From Clostridia bacterium (GTDB taxonomy: Bacteria > Bacillota > Clostridia > Oscillospirales > CAG-272): a DNA stretch of 7,066 nt. The stretch spans positions 1 through 7,066 of the forward strand of contig JAGDCE010000100.1 in assembly GCA_017958705.1 (NCBI GenBank), given 5' to 3'. Shown here one piece after another: positions 6,119-7,066 of this stretch. The notes beneath the pieces are model-generated. The model saw only the letters and a program-made list of their open reading frames with translations. It was not told where the DNA came from and searched no databases. A program made the position numbers and the translations under genes. Numbering within the stretch: position 1 is the first letter of the stretch; the number at the start of each line of letters is the position of its first letter.

Positions 6119-6718
6119 TCACCTCGTAGTCCTTATCCAATCGTCAAGAAACTTCATCTGCCCGTCAGTATGGAACCAGTGTTCGCCGTCGAGCATTACC
6201 GTGAGCGTTGCGTTGTGCTTTTCGGCAAACTCCGTGATCGTTGAAAGCCCTGTCATATTATCGTTTTCGCCGTACAGGATATGCGTCGGTACGTCCCATT
6301 TCAGCGGATTTTCCCGCACATAACATAGATATTCCAATGAAAGAACGGTACCGAAAGGCGTCTTGACCTTCTTTTTCGCTTCAAGCTCCGCTTCCGTAAC
6401 GCCCGCGTATTTCATCATGTCCGTTATGAGCTTTTCCATATCGATGATCGGCGAGATGAACCATGCGGCTTCAATATCGTCCGATGAAAACGCGTTCATG
6501 GAAAAGAACGCGCCTACGCTGTTAGCGATGAGATGCACGTTGTTGTATTTTTCTTTCAGTTCTTTTATCTTGCCGGAGAATTCCTTTTTGCAGTCCCACG
6601 GCGTATCGGATTTGTAATCAAACCCGATAACGTCACAATCTGCAAACAAAGAGCGGTAATGATCGGCCTCGGAGGCGCTTCCGTTCTTTCCGTGAACGTA
6701 TAAAACAGCCTTTTTCAC
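6119..6718 (-). CDS. Small alpha/beta hydrolase
   Basis: This is a 199-residue minimal alpha/beta-hydrolase fold. The first strand leads into VHGKNGS (8-14), the oxyanion-hole loop. The nucleophile elbow is IANSVGAFFS with Ser67; it has Asn where the usual Gly of G-x-S-x-G stands. Asp153 (ILYGENDNMT) and His180 (GEHWFH) complete the expected triad. There is no lid domain beyond a short helical insert (about 95-125) and no signal peptide, so it is probably cytoplasmic. Such proteins are esterases or related hydrolases of small substrates; no specific reaction can be assigned. The start is GTG at 6718, the only plausible one: two codons before it is the TGA of the upstream gene in the same frame. 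I see no Shine-Dalgarno sequence in front of the GTG, so reinitiation after the upstream stop is likely. It is followed 3 nt later by the GNAT gene. Confidence 0.87.
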   Translation of the reverse strand: MKKAVLYVHGKNGSASEADHYRSLFADCDVIGFDYKSDTPWDCKKEFSGKIKELKEKYNNVHLIANSVGAFFSMNAFSSDDIEAAWFISPIIDMEKLITDMMKYAGVTEAELEAKKKVKTPFGTVLSLEYLCYVRENPLKWDVPTHILYGENDNMTGLSTITEFAEKHNATLTVMLDGEHWFHTDGQMKFLDDWIRTTR

Positions 6719-6721
6719 TGT

Positions 6722-7066
6722 TCAGAGTTTTTTATATATCAGCAGCTGCGGATCGGCGCCGTTTTCACGGTAACTGCAAATCAGAATAAATCCGGCATCG
6801 GATACCACGCCGTAACATAATTCGTTGTTTTCAACGCAGATCTGATTTCCGAGGTATATGTTATTAGGGCACAAAAAAGTCGCTTCAGCGCCGCCCGGCA
6901 GCGTATATTTCAGATCGACAAAAAATCCCGGAAGCTCGTTTAAATTCTCGATCTCGGGGATGCCGAGAGAAGCGAGCAGGGAATTGATCTGCAAAACGAG
7001 CCCCGCCTTGAATTCTTCATACGCGGTTTTACCGTGTTTTTTTATGTACTGCGCGGCGATACAGCT
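6722..7066 (-). CDS. Partial hypothetical protein (C-terminal 114 residues)
   Basis: The reading frame is open from the window edge at 7066 to TGA at 6722-6724, so the true start lies outside. The visible part begins SCIAAQYIKKHGKTAYEEF and contains a predicted helical segment, then several beta strands (FFVDLKYTLPGG, AEATFLCPNNIYLG, LCYGVVSDAGFILICS), ending LLIYKKL. I recognise no family or catalytic motif. There is no membrane segment in the visible part. TTG codons inside (for example at 6994) are not convincing starts because the frame upstream is clearly coding in style and no ribosome binding site precedes them. It is the first visible member of the run, and its stop is followed after one codon, in frame, by the GTG of the hydrolase. 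Confidence 0.75.
   Translation of the reverse strand, partial: SCIAAQYIKKHGKTAYEEFKAGLVLQINSLLASLGIPEIENLNELPGFFVDLKYTLPGGAEATFLCPNNIYLGNQICVENNELCYGVVSDAGFILICSYRENGADPQLLIYKKL

Overview
The window looks like a chromosomal segment of an uncultured, Gram-positive, Clostridia-type bacterium (Oscillospiraceae or a relative, probably gut-associated). This is an inference from four things seen in the sequence: strong GGAGG or GAGG ribosome binding sites with 5-8 nt spacing, a TTGACA-N17-TAAAAT promoter, surface proteins that end in an Ala/Val-rich membrane segment plus a poly-lysine tail, and tightly packed genes. Base composition is roughly balanced. All genes lie on the minus strand, so the biological order runs from position 7066 down to 1.

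Region 7066-3010 is a compact five-gene run: the C-terminal end of an unrecognised protein (cut by the window edge), a small alpha/beta hydrolase, a GNAT N-acetyltransferase, a large cytoplasmic glycoside-hydrolase-like protein (resembling DUF6259) and an SOS response-associated peptidase (SRAP, YedK/HMCES family). Gaps are 3, 3, 21 and 7 nt, so the genes are very probably co-transcribed and partly translationally coupled. No promoter for this run is visible, so it must lie beyond 7066. A weak GC hairpin at 2979-2995 may end it.

Region 2944-1275 is a single-gene unit with a clear promoter, ribosome binding site and strong terminator. It encodes a 516-residue secreted, membrane-anchored protein: signal peptide, concanavalin-like beta-sandwich region, a second beta-rich domain, a Thr/Ala/Asp-rich linker, one membrane helix and a Lys tail. 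Directly downstream (1249-362) lies a decayed paralogue. It has lost its start, promoter and about 200 central codons, and it carries two in-frame stops, one of them at a position that is Cys in the intact copy.

Region 361-1 has no gene. It holds a strong bidirectional terminator hairpin, a 14-bp palindrome, and at 31-206 an unusual modular array in which small, different, mostly GC-rich hairpins are separated by a constant linker (GTCTTCATTA). The array is arranged as two inverted arms around an AATTCGAATT palindrome.

Functionally, the surface-protein pair points to carbohydrate or cell-surface binding and the GH-like gene to intracellular glycan metabolism. The hydrolase, GNAT and SRAP genes look like housekeeping or accessory functions sharing the transcript. 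I see no phage, IS, CRISPR or tRNA/rRNA gene. The least explained elements are the hairpin array, the uncharacterised GH-like enzyme and its linkage to SRAP, and the LPXTG-less C-terminal anchor.
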